Part shown: piece after piece, positions 34,951-42,571 of the stretch | Numbering within the stretch: position 1 is the first letter of the stretch | Layout: each line of letters begins with the position of its first letter | Program-made: the position numbers and the translations under genes | NCBI RefSeq assembly: GCF_036287215.1 | Contig: NZ_CP142860.1 | Span: 2,790,001-2,854,000 of the forward strand | Reading direction: 5' to 3' | DNA: 64,000 nucleotides | Origin: Caproiciproducens sp. CPB-2 | Lineage (GTDB): Bacteria > Bacillota > Clostridia > Oscillospirales > Acutalibacteraceae | The notes under the pieces: model-generated | What the model saw: the letters and a program-made list of their open reading frames with translations, nothing else | Database searches by the model: none | Told to the model about the DNA's origin: nothing

Positions 34951-35145
34951 AATAAGCGGAAAAGGCACAAAATTCTCCTTCGGAATGCAACCGCAGCCGT
35001 GTTTTGAAATACACGAAGTGTATGGTTACACGGTGAGGATTGCTTTCTGCGCGCGCAGCGCCGGTCCGTTTGCCCTTTCGGGGGCGGCGACTCGCCGTCC
35101 TCCTGCGAAAAAAGTCCGCAGAATCTGCTGCCGTTTCCGCTTATC
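34951..35145 (-). ncRNA. Retron msr-msd noncoding RNA locus
   Basis: On the minus strand, 38 bp upstream of the RT start, two inverted repeats match retron a1 (35129-35144) and a2 (34952-34967): 15 of 16 positions pair. Between them are small stem-loops expected of msr, including one at about 35108-35126 (stem CTGCG/CGCAG with a T-rich loop) and one near 35087-35099 (CGGCG/CGCCG). The 3' half is a 69-nt hairpin at 34981-35049 (four stem blocks, 23 bp in total), the natural msd. An AGC next to a1 could provide the branching guanosine. The order a1-msr-msd-a2-RT is canonical. Exact ends are inferred. Confidence 0.82.
34981..35049 (-). ncRNA. msd-like hairpin of the retron
   Basis: Blocks pair as 34981-34985 with 35045-35049, 34987-34992 with 35038-35043, 34997-35002 with 35028-35033, and 35009-35014 with 35018-35023, around a GAA loop (TTC in the transcript). 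Internal loops are small and nearly symmetric. This is the best candidate for the reverse-transcribed segment. Confidence 0.75.
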
Positions 35146-35216
35146 CTGTACTTTACCACATCGGGCCGAAATAATCCAGCCCACCCCCGATTTTTTGTCC
35201 CCCGCCGCCGCGGCTC

Positions 35217-36014
35217 TTAATCCTTTTGCTCCCGTTTTTCCGCGTCCGGTCCGGCGGTGACGATTTTTTTACACACCTTCTCCAATTTGGAGTAATACGC
35301 CTGCGGAATGCCGCCGTCGGTGATGACGCAGTCAAATTCGGAAAGATCGGCGTACCGGGTCAGATACGTCTGTCCGAATTTGGTATGGTCCGCCAGAAGG
35401 TATTTCCGGTTGCCCGCGCGGAGCAATGCCTTCTTTACCAGAGCATCCTCCGGTCCCGGCACCGTTGCGCCGTACTCCAGACTGCACCCGTGCGTACCGG
35501 CAAACACCTTGTCCGCCCGGAAATTCTGAAAAAACTCTGCGGTGATTCCGCTGACGGCCCCCGCGGAAACCTCGTTGTATTCCCCCGGGGCAAGAATCAG
35601 CCGGATTTTCGGACGGCTTCCCAAATACTGGATCACCGGCCACGAGTTGGTAATAACGGTCAGCTTTTTCTCCTGGATGCATCTGGCAACCTGCAGCGTG
35701 GTGGTCCCGCAGTCGATGATGACGGTATCCCCGTCCTCGATCAGCCGGGACGCTTCGTACCCGATGGCCCGCTTCCGGTCGGTCAGCTGGCCGGATTTCA
35801 CGGAAAAGCTCGGCTCGACCGCCGTGCGGGTATTTAAATACGCTCCCCCGTAGCCGGTGGTCACAAAGCCTTGCTTTTCAAAGAAAAGAAGGTCCCTGCG
35901 GATCGTCATGGCGGAAACATGGAACCGCTCCGCCAGATCATTGACCGCCACGGAGCTCTCCTTTTGCAGAAGCTGATAGATTTCCATCCTGCGTCGCGCG
36001 GCACTCATTTCCAT
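35217..36014 (-). CDS. DeoR-family transcriptional regulator
   Basis: The 265-residue repressor starts at ATG 36012-36014 behind GGGAGG. The DeoR winged helix is clear: RRRMEIYQLLQKESSVAV, then VSAMTIRRDLLFFEKQG (residues about 30-50). The C-terminal sugar-phosphate sensor domain has DCGTTTLQVARCI and a TNSWPV segment. Such proteins respond to phosphorylated sugars. No metabolic operon is adjacent on its strand; the retron follows 70 bp downstream. A 23-bp palindrome upstream (36070-36092) is a likely autoregulatory operator. Confidence 0.88.
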   Translation of the reverse strand: MEMSAARRRMEIYQLLQKESSVAVNDLAERFHVSAMTIRRDLLFFEKQGFVTTGYGGAYLNTRTAVEPSFSVKSGQLTDRKRAIGYEASRLIEDGDTVIIDCGTTTLQVARCIQEKKLTVITNSWPVIQYLGSRPKIRLILAPGEYNEVSAGAVSGITAEFFQNFRADKVFAGTHGCSLEYGATVPGPEDALVKKALLRAGNRKYLLADHTKFGQTYLTRYADLSEFDCVITDGGIPQAYYSKLEKVCKKIVTAGPDAEKREQKD

Positions 36015-36069
36015 TGCCCGAACCTCCCTTTTCCTGAAAGCCGTTTTGGCATCCGGATAATTCATTATC

Positions 36070-36092
36070 AAACAGAACAATCTGTTCTGTTT
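36070..36092. promoter_or_regulatory. 23-bp palindrome, candidate DeoR operator
   Basis: AAACAGAACA (36070-36079) and TGTTCTGTTT (36083-36092) form a perfect 10-bp inverted repeat around ATC. A minus-strand GATAAT (-10-like) lies directly downstream at 36064-36069, so binding would block the deoR-family gene's own promoter. Confidence 0.6.
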
Positions 36093-36251
36093 TGTTTGAT
36101 TGGTATCATTTTACCACCATTGGAAAAAGCCGTCAATCCAGGCTGCAAAAAGCGGCGGCAATCCCTGGGGCCGGATCGTACTTTCCTGTAAGATCAGCGA
36201 TTTTACCAGTTTCAGCTTCCATTTTTTTGCTGAAATTAACCAAAGCTAATA

Positions 36252-36280
36252 TTGACGGATCGCCGGGCGGTCGCTATACT
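36252..36280 (+). promoter_or_regulatory. Sigma-A promoter of the marR-ABC operon
   Basis: TTGACG (36252-36257), a 17-bp spacer and TATACT (36275-36280). The start site would be about 36287, leaving the MarR operator in the 5' leader. Confidence 0.75.
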
Positions 36281-36309
36281 GTTGTACATAGAACTGTATG
36301 ATATAAAAC

Positions 36310-36327
36310 ATATGATTCAAATCATAT
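36310..36327. promoter_or_regulatory. 18-bp palindrome, candidate MarR operator
   Basis: ATATGATT (36310-36317) and AATCATAT (36320-36327) form a perfect inverted repeat around CA, between the promoter and the ribosome site. Position and symmetry fit autorepression by the MarR protein. Confidence 0.65.
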
Positions 36328-36350
36328 TGAGCATAGAAAGGAAGTGCTGT

Positions 36351-36803
36351 ATGGAAAAGATGAGGATTGGGCTGGAGCTTCGCTCGCTGAACAACATGAT
36401 CCGGCGCTATTTTGAATTTTCTTCCCATAAAAATGAAATCGAAACCATCACCGGAAATAACGGGTGGATTATCGGCTATCTTGCCGATAATGCGGATAAA
36501 GATATCTATCAGAAGGATTTGGAGGATCACTTTACCATCACCCGTTCCACAGCGTCGAAAGTACTCAGCCTGATGGAACAAAAGGGGCTGGTTCAAAGGC
36601 AGGCGGTCGCGCAGGACGCGCGCCTGAAAAAGATTGTCCTCACAGAAAAAGCATGGAAAATCAAAGGGCTCATGCGGGAGGACGCCGAGAGGATGGAACG
36701 GACCCTGACAAGCGGATTTACGGAGGAAGAAGTGGAAACGCTGTACTCTTACCTGCAAAGGATGAGGACAAATATATCCAATATGAACCCTGCTCTTTCC
36801 TGA
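36351..36803 (+). CDS. MarR-family transcriptional regulator
   Basis: The 150-residue protein starts at ATG 36351 behind GAAAGGAAG. The winged helix spans about residues 45-105 with YQKDLEDHFTITRSTASKVL as the helix-turn-helix and QDARLKKIVLTEKA as the wing. Helical ends form the dimer interface. It heads an operon with two ABC exporter genes (29 bp downstream), a common arrangement in which a drug or toxic metabolite releases the repressor. Confidence 0.9.
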   Translation: MEKMRIGLELRSLNNMIRRYFEFSSHKNEIETITGNNGWIIGYLADNADKDIYQKDLEDHFTITRSTASKVLSLMEQKGLVQRQAVAQDARLKKIVLTEKAWKIKGLMREDAERMERTLTSGFTEEEVETLYSYLQRMRTNISNMNPALS

Positions 36804-36832
36804 TATTTCAGTAAAACGTAAGGAGATTTTTT

Positions 36833-38584
36833 ATGATAAAAACGCTTCTCTCCAGCGTGAGAGAATATAAAAAGAATTCCCTGCTTGCCCCGGCATATGT
36901 GACCTTCGAGTCGATTCTTGAAATCGTCATTCCCACGCTGATGGCGTATCTGATCGACTACGGAATCAATCGGAAAAGCATGCCCAATGTTCTGTGGATC
37001 GGGCTTGCGCTGGTCGTCTGCGCGATGATCTCGCTACTGACCGGCATTCTCGCGGGCCGCAGCGCGGCGATCGCCTCTTCGGGCTTTGCAAAAAATTTAC
37101 GCCGCGATATGTTCTATAACGTGCAGAAATTTTCTTTTTCCAATATTGATAAATTTTCAACCGCCAGTATCATCACACGGCTGACCACCGACGTCACCAA
37201 TGTACAGAACGCTTATCAGATGCTGGTGCGCCTCGGGGTGCGGGCGCCCGTGATGATCGTATTCGCGCTGATTTTTTCTTTCCGGATCGACGCCCGTCTT
37301 TCGCTGATCTTTCTTGCGACGATCCCCGTGCTCGGCGTCGGCCTTTTTATGATCATCTCGCATGTCCACCCGATTTTCGTGCGGGTATTCAATACCTACG
37401 ACAAGCTGAACCGCATTGTTCAGGAAAACCTGCTCGGCATCCGGGTCGTCAAATCCTATATCCGCGAGGATCATGAGGAAGAGAAGTTCGCGGGCATTTC
37501 CCAGTCGATTTTTCAGGATTTTACGAAAGCGGAAAAGAGAATCGCGTTCAATATGCCGCTGATGCAGCTTTGCCTCTATGCCAGCATGCTCTTGCTTTCC
37601 TGGTTTGGCGCCAAAGAAATCATCGCCAGCAACAACAATCCCGTAATCGGGCTTTCGACAGGAGAGCTGGCCAGCCTGATCACCTACGCCCTGCAGATCC
37701 TGATGAGCCTGATGATGCTTTCCATGGTGTTTGTCATGATCATTATCGCACGCGCGTCGGCGGAGCGTATTGTGGAAATCCTGAATGAGGAAAGCGATCT
37801 CAAAAACGGGGAAAACCCTGTCTGCACAGTAGAAGACGGTTCCATCACCTTTGAAAACGTCACTTTTACTTATTCCAGAAAGGCCGACAAGCCGGTCCTT
37901 GACGGGATCAACCTGTCCATCGCGTCAGGGGAGACGGTCGGTATCCTCGGCGGAACCGGCTCCTCGAAATCGAGCCTTGTTCAGCTGATTCCGCGCCTTT
38001 ATGATGTCACCGCAGGAAAGGTAACCGTCGGCGGCGTCGACGTGCGGGATTACGATCTTGAATCGCTCCGCAATCAGGTGGCGATGGTGCTGCAGAAAAA
38101 TGTGCTTTTTTCCGGCACGGTCAAAGAGAACCTCCGCTGGGGCAGTGCGGACGCCACGGAGGAAGAAATGATCCATGCCTGCAGGCTTGCCCAGGCCGAC
38201 GGCTTCATCCGGGAATTCCCGGATCAGTACGATACCTATATCGAGCAGGGCGGCACCAATGTGTCCGGCGGACAGAAACAGCGGCTGTGCATCGCGCGGG
38301 CATTGCTGAAAAAGCCCAAAATTCTGATTCTGGACGATTCCACCAGCGCGGTCGACACCAAAACCGACGAATTGATCCGCCAGGCGTTTCGGAAGGACAT
38401 CCCGAACACGACGAAAATTATCATCGCGCAGCGTGTTTCCTCCGTTCAGGACGCCGACAAAATCATTGTGCTCGACGACGGCAAAATCAACGCGGTCGGG
38501 ACGCACGAGGAACTGCTCGGGACCTGTGCCATTTACAGGGAAGTCTACGAGTCTCAGAACAGAGGAGGCGCTCTCCATGAGTAA
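36833..38584 (+). CDS. ABC exporter half-transporter, degenerate-site subunit
   Basis: The 583-residue protein has a six-helix exporter membrane domain (about 1-320) and an ATPase domain. The NBD is non-canonical: Walker A reads GGTGSSKSS (glycine before lysine changed to serine), the Walker B catalytic glutamate is aspartate (LILDDSTSAVD), and the H-loop histidine is glutamine (IIAQRVSS). The signature NVSGGQKQR is intact and serves the partner's ATP site. This matches the degenerate member of BmrCD/LmrCD-type heterodimers. Its stop overlaps the next gene by 8 bp. Confidence 0.9.
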   Translation: MIKTLLSSVREYKKNSLLAPAYVTFESILEIVIPTLMAYLIDYGINRKSMPNVLWIGLALVVCAMISLLTGILAGRSAAIASSGFAKNLRRDMFYNVQKFSFSNIDKFSTASIITRLTTDVTNVQNAYQMLVRLGVRAPVMIVFALIFSFRIDARLSLIFLATIPVLGVGLFMIISHVHPIFVRVFNTYDKLNRIVQENLLGIRVVKSYIREDHEEEKFAGISQSIFQDFTKAEKRIAFNMPLMQLCLYASMLLLSWFGAKEIIASNNNPVIGLSTGELASLITYALQILMSLMMLSMVFVMIIIARASAERIVEILNEESDLKNGENPVCTVEDGSITFENVTFTYSRKADKPVLDGINLSIASGETVGILGGTGSSKSSLVQLIPRLYDVTAGKVTVGGVDVRDYDLESLRNQVAMVLQKNVLFSGTVKENLRWGSADATEEEMIHACRLAQADGFIREFPDQYDTYIEQGGTNVSGGQKQRLCIARALLKKPKILILDDSTSAVDTKTDELIRQAFRKDIPNTTKIIIAQRVSSVQDADKIIVLDDGKINAVGTHEELLGTCAIYREVYESQNRGGALHE

Positions 38585-40523
38585 AATGCCGAAAGACAAT
38601 CCGCAGACACACGGCAAAACGGCGGCGGGCGGCAGGCCCCCGATGCAGCGTTTTAAGCCGGGTACGATCAAAAGGCTGCTTGCCTATATGGCCGGCTACC
38701 GGATTCAGCTGATCCTCGTTTTTATCTGTATCCTGATCAGCGCGGCCGCGGGCGCGGCGTCCTCTTTGTTCCTTCAGACGCTGATCGACAAGTACATTAT
38801 CCCTCTGCTGGGCCAGGCCTCCCCTTCCTTCACGGGCCTTTTCAAAGCGATTCTCTTCATGGGGTCGATCTACATCATCGGCGTGCTGTCCACCTTGTTC
38901 TACAACCGGATGATGGTCATCATTGAGCAGGGCACGCTGAAAAGAATCCGCGATGAAATGTTCACGCATATGCAGAGCCTGCCGATCCGATATTTTGACA
39001 CGCATACGCACGGCGATATCATGAGCCGCTATACCAACGATACCGACACGCTGCGTCAGGCGATCTCCCAGAGCTTGCCGCAGATGTTTGCGTCCCTTGT
39101 TTCCGTGGCGGCTGCGTTTTTCTCCATGCTTTATCTCAGCGTCGGCCTTACCGCTTTCGTCGCCGTGTTCGCCGTGATTTTGCTGAAGGTAATCAAAGCC
39201 TTGGTGGGAAGAAGCGGAGCCTTCTTTATGAAGCAGCAGCAGTCTTTGGGAGACGTCAACGGCTATATTGAAGAAATGATCAACGGTCAGAAAGTCGTAA
39301 AGGTTTTCTGTCACGAAGAAAAAACCGAGGAGGGCTTCGATAAAAAGAATGAAGACCTCTGCTACTGCGCGACCGAGGCGAACAAATACGGAAATATCAC
39401 CATGCCGGTGGTCGGCAATCTGGGCTATATGCTCTATGTGCTCCTTGCCATCATCGGCGGCGCGGCGGGCATCGCGGGAATTCCCAACCTGAGCCTCGCC
39501 GGGGTCCAGACCCTGACGATCGGTACGATCGTATCCTTCCTTACCCTTTCCCGCAGCTTCATCAACCCGATCGGCCAGATTTCCATGCAGTTCAACATGG
39601 TAATCATGGCGCTCGCCGGCGCGTCAAGAATCTTTGACCTGATGGATGAGGAAAGCGAGCAGGACGACGGATACGTCACCTTGGTCAATGCAAAAATAGA
39701 AAACGGCGAAATAAAAGAATGCAGGGAACGGACGGACACATGGGCGTGGAAATATCCGCACAGCGACGGAGCGGTGACCTATACGCCGCTGCAGGGAGAC
39801 ATCCGCTTTTACGACGTGGACTTCGGCTACGAAGAAAACAACGTCGTCCTGCACAACATCACGCTTTACGCAGAGCCGGGCCAAAAGGTCGCCTTTGTAG
39901 GAGCGACCGGCGCCGGAAAAACGACGATCACCAACCTGATCAACCGGTTCTATGACATTGCCGACGGGAAGATCCGGTATGACGGAATCAATATCAACAA
40001 AATAAGGAAAGCCGATCTCCGACGGTCGCTCGGCATCGTTTTGCAGGACGTGAACCTCTTTACGGGAACGGTGATGGACAACATCCGCTACGGCAAGCTG
40101 GACGCGACGGACGAGGAATGTATTGCGGCCGCAAAGCTCTCGAACGCCGACGGATTTATCCGCATGCTTCCGCAGGGGTATCATACCGTGCTGGAGGGCG
40201 ACGGCAGCGGCCTTTCGCAGGGGCAGCGGCAGCTGATTTCCATTGCCCGCGCGGCGGTGGCCGACCCGCCCGTCATGATCCTTGACGAGGCCACCTCCTC
40301 CATCGACACCAGAACCGAGGCCATTGTTCAGAAGGGTATGGATGCGCTGATGAAGGGCAGAACGGTATTTGTCATCGCACACCGCCTTTCCACCGTGCAG
40401 AATTCCGACGTCATTATGGTTCTGGAACACGGCCGCATCATCGAGCGCGGCAGCCACGAGCAGCTGATCAGCGAAAAGGGGAAATATTATCAGCTCTACA
40501 CCGGCGCGTTTGAACTGGAATAA
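38577..40523 (+). CDS. ABC exporter half-transporter, catalytic subunit
   Basis: The 648-residue partner starts at ATG 38577 behind AGAGGAGG. The membrane domain spans about 40-370, then an insertion of about 40 residues precedes the NBD. Walker A GATGAGKTT, Walker B VMILDEATSS and H-loop IAHRLST are canonical, while its signature is LSQGQRQ instead of LSGGQ. Together with the upstream subunit this gives one working and one degenerate ATP site, as in LmrCD. Multidrug or peptide export under MarR control is likely. Confidence 0.9.
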   Translation: MSKMPKDNPQTHGKTAAGGRPPMQRFKPGTIKRLLAYMAGYRIQLILVFICILISAAAGAASSLFLQTLIDKYIIPLLGQASPSFTGLFKAILFMGSIYIIGVLSTLFYNRMMVIIEQGTLKRIRDEMFTHMQSLPIRYFDTHTHGDIMSRYTNDTDTLRQAISQSLPQMFASLVSVAAAFFSMLYLSVGLTAFVAVFAVILLKVIKALVGRSGAFFMKQQQSLGDVNGYIEEMINGQKVVKVFCHEEKTEEGFDKKNEDLCYCATEANKYGNITMPVVGNLGYMLYVLLAIIGGAAGIAGIPNLSLAGVQTLTIGTIVSFLTLSRSFINPIGQISMQFNMVIMALAGASRIFDLMDEESEQDDGYVTLVNAKIENGEIKECRERTDTWAWKYPHSDGAVTYTPLQGDIRFYDVDFGYEENNVVLHNITLYAEPGQKVAFVGATGAGKTTITNLINRFYDIADGKIRYDGININKIRKADLRRSLGIVLQDVNLFTGTVMDNIRYGKLDATDEECIAAAKLSNADGFIRMLPQGYHTVLEGDGSGLSQGQRQLISIARAAVADPPVMILDEATSSIDTRTEAIVQKGMDALMKGRTVFVIAHRLSTVQNSDVIMVLEHGRIIERGSHEQLISEKGKYYQLYTGAFELE

Positions 40524-40648
40524 ATCCAGCCGTTCCGCCCGACCTGCAGAGCGTATCGGTCAAGCCAAAAAACAGCGCTGAAACGGGTTCGCAGAGCGAA
40601 AGACCGTTTTTTTCTCCAAAAAAGTGGATCGCCTTAAAAAGCAGCCGA

Positions 40649-40687
40649 AAGGGCTTGCCGTCTGTGAACTGAAGACGGCAAGCCCTT
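40649..40687 (+). terminator. Terminator of the MarR-ABC operon
   Basis: A perfect 15-bp stem (40649-40663 with 40673-40687), a 9-nt loop, then ATTTTTTC. It follows the ABC stop by 125 bp and faces the minus-strand gene ending at 40761. Confidence 0.85.
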
Positions 40688-40760
40688 ATTTTTTCATCAG
40701 CCGCATATTCTCATGACGGAGGTGAAAGTCCCGGCCGGAACTCCGTGACAAAAATCCGTT

Positions 40761-42065
40761 TCAGTCCGACGACGTATTTTCCGTCGCCCTGCGGATCATC
40801 AGCCAGGTGACCGCCGCCACAAGCACCAGATTCACCGCTGACAAAGCGATGTAATCCACCGGAATTTTATTCGCCATATTGACTGCGTTGACACAGGTCA
40901 GCATTGTGGTGAACGACCAGCCGGCGGCGATCAGAACGGCGGGCAGCCTGTCTTTCCGCACGGAAAGCATATAGAGAACGCTCAGGACCACCGTCAGGAA
41001 TGAATACCGTTCATGCATGGAAGGCAAAAAATACGTGCAGACGGAAGAAGCCCACATGCCCAGCAATAAAATATTTTCCTCCCGGACGGACTTTTGATAC
41101 GAAATCCAAAGGACGGCGCCCGCCCCCAAGAAAACAACGCAAAGACAAATTCCCACGACCGCGTATTGGGAGTAGGTTCCCATCAACAGATAATACAGTC
41201 CGGGAAAGTGGGACACCAGTTGTTTAAACTGGGTCTGCTCCAAATAAATCTTAAAAATATCTGTGACAGGTCTTCCTGCGACCAGAGCCGGAATCGACAA
41301 AACGGACACCCCCAGCGGGATGATCAAGTAGTGCACGACAGAATGGGACCGATTTGTGAAATATAGAATCAAAAGCACCGGCAAAAAAAATACGGCCTGA
41401 AGCTTAAACGCAAGGGCAAAAGAAAACCACACAAAAGCCGGCACATAGGATTCCCGGATCAGTTCTTTTATGCACAGCAATAAAAAGGACACATAAATGA
41501 AATCGCACTGCCCCCAAAAGGCCGAATTAATGAAAACGACCGGGTGGAACAAGATGCACAGCCATGCGGCGGCCGCCAGAAGTTCCCCTTTTTTCTTATT
41601 TGAGGCAAGGCTGTATACGATCCGCGCCCCCGCAGCGGCGCCGACGTAATCGAACAGAATAGAGACCGCTTTGATAGAGAACAGCGGCGGAACCGGCAGG
41701 TACGTTAAGGCGGCGAGAATCGTCAGATAGGGAAAATTGTAATTTCCGACCGGCCTGCCCAGCGCCGCGAATCCTCCGCTCTTCTTCAGCTCCTGGAACC
41801 ACGGGAGCAGAAAATGCTGATAGTCGCTGCTTTCCGTCGGGAACCCCCGCCAGCGCACGGCAAGGGATAAAAGCGTCAGGGCGATCCATGCGATCCCGAA
41901 GATGTGTTCTCGAACAAAACCGGACAGGCTCCGGTCAAAGGCGAGCGTTCCGCTCCACCCGCCCCATTTCAATTGCTTTCTATTTTCCATTATTTCTTTT
42001 TTCCAACTGCCTTTCCTAACTTTAGAGTAATCCGTCCCACCGTTCCTCCGCATGCCTTTCCGCAT
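40761..42065 (-). CDS. Polytopic membrane protein, GT-C mannosyltransferase-like
   Basis: The 434-residue protein starts at ATG 42063-42065 behind AAGGA; ATG 41988-41990 is an alternative with a weaker site. About ten to eleven hydrophobic spans follow. After the first span, a loop with SSDYQHFLLPWFQEL resembles the acidic first loop of GT-C glycosyltransferases that use polyprenyl-phosphate sugars, and NSAFWGQCDFIYVSFLLL recalls the WGQ.D motif of bacterial mannosyltransferases. It stands alone. A cell-envelope glycosyl transfer role is likely; donor and acceptor are unknown. Confidence 0.75.
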   Translation of the reverse strand: MRKGMRRNGGTDYSKVRKGSWKKEIMENRKQLKWGGWSGTLAFDRSLSGFVREHIFGIAWIALTLLSLAVRWRGFPTESSDYQHFLLPWFQELKKSGGFAALGRPVGNYNFPYLTILAALTYLPVPPLFSIKAVSILFDYVGAAAGARIVYSLASNKKKGELLAAAAWLCILFHPVVFINSAFWGQCDFIYVSFLLLCIKELIRESYVPAFVWFSFALAFKLQAVFFLPVLLILYFTNRSHSVVHYLIIPLGVSVLSIPALVAGRPVTDIFKIYLEQTQFKQLVSHFPGLYYLLMGTYSQYAVVGICLCVVFLGAGAVLWISYQKSVREENILLLGMWASSVCTYFLPSMHERYSFLTVVLSVLYMLSVRKDRLPAVLIAAGWSFTTMLTCVNAVNMANKIPVDYIALSAVNLVLVAAVTWLMIRRATENTSSD

Positions 42066-42121
42066 AGAGTCCTTCTTTCAAAGAAAAACTCCGTATTAAT
42101 TTAACATTTTTTCAACCATAT

Positions 42122-42508
42122 ATGAACCTCAGGCAGGAGAAAGGAAAGAAATGGAATATAAATTCAGCAATTCCGTCACATGCGATTGAAAGGACATATG
42201 CCCCGCATCACCTTACGGATGACGCCAAGGTCAGTTTCATTGCCGAACTCCTTGATTTACTGGAAGCGCAGGGCTCCATTCTCATTGGGGACGTTTGCTT
42301 TTACACAAGAAACGACCTGCTTTTGTGCAAAGAGTCTTATGGCGACGGTTGGGACGATGAAGAAATCTATTTCGTATTCTCGGAATTGAAAGATCCGCTT
42401 AACAAGGTTACGTTTCTCCCCCCGTCGAAGGCGGGGGGAAAACGTGTTTTGTCTCGCAAACTGAAATGGAATTGCTATCGTTGCTTCTGCGGAAATCAAA
42501 GCCCGTGA
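42122..42508 (+). CDS. Small hypothetical ORF, probably decayed, ending in a dispersed repeat
   Basis: The frame gives 128 residues with LTDDAKVSFIAELLDLLEA and a GWDDEEIYFVFSEL core, not recognised. A better ribosome site (GGAGAAAGG) precedes ATG 42151 in another frame, which opens with MEYKFSNSV and stops after 12 codons; a one-base shift would join it to the long frame, so the gene may be frameshifted. The last 35 codons lie in a 76-bp repeat also found at 48349-48425, so the original C-terminus is lost or altered. Confidence 0.4.
   Translation: MNLRQEKGKKWNINSAIPSHAIERTYAPHHLTDDAKVSFIAELLDLLEAQGSILIGDVCFYTRNDLLLCKESYGDGWDDEEIYFVFSELKDPLNKVTFLPPSKAGGKRVLSRKLKWNCYRCFCGNQSP
42401..42476 (+). 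repeat. Dispersed hairpin repeat, copy 1
   Basis: The 76-bp unit runs from AACAAGGTTACGTT to GAAATGGAATTGCT and contains a C6...G6 hairpin. The 48349-48425 copy is the same unit inverted, differing at scattered positions. It supplies the 3' end of the ORF at 42122-42508. Confidence 0.7.
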
Positions 42509-42514
42509 AACGAC

Positions 42515-42550
42515 AGCCGCCGCCACCCGTGTAAACAGGTGGCGGCGGCT
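42515..42550. terminator. GC-rich hairpin terminator between convergent genes
   Basis: A perfect 13-bp stem (42515-42527 with 42538-42550) with a 10-nt loop between the small ORF and pflB. T-tracts are weak on both sides. Confidence 0.65.
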
Positions 42551-42571
42551 GAATTGTACTATGAGTGAAAA

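Larger units (their letters stand above)
36015..36350. other. 336-bp divergent regulatory region between DeoR and MarR genes
   Basis: The region contains the 36070-36092 palindrome near the DeoR start, an inverted repeat of TTTCAGC/GCTGAAA at about 36210-36235, the MarR promoter (36252-36280) and the MarR palindrome (36310-36327). No credible ORF was seen. Confidence 0.6.

Noticed and set aside
34914..35159. N-terminal extension of the reverse transcriptase through the ncRNA region
   Set aside because: The extension is Arg/Cys/Pro-rich, lacks a ribosome site and overlaps the paired a1/a2 and msd structure. The ATG at 34913 has AGGAGG.
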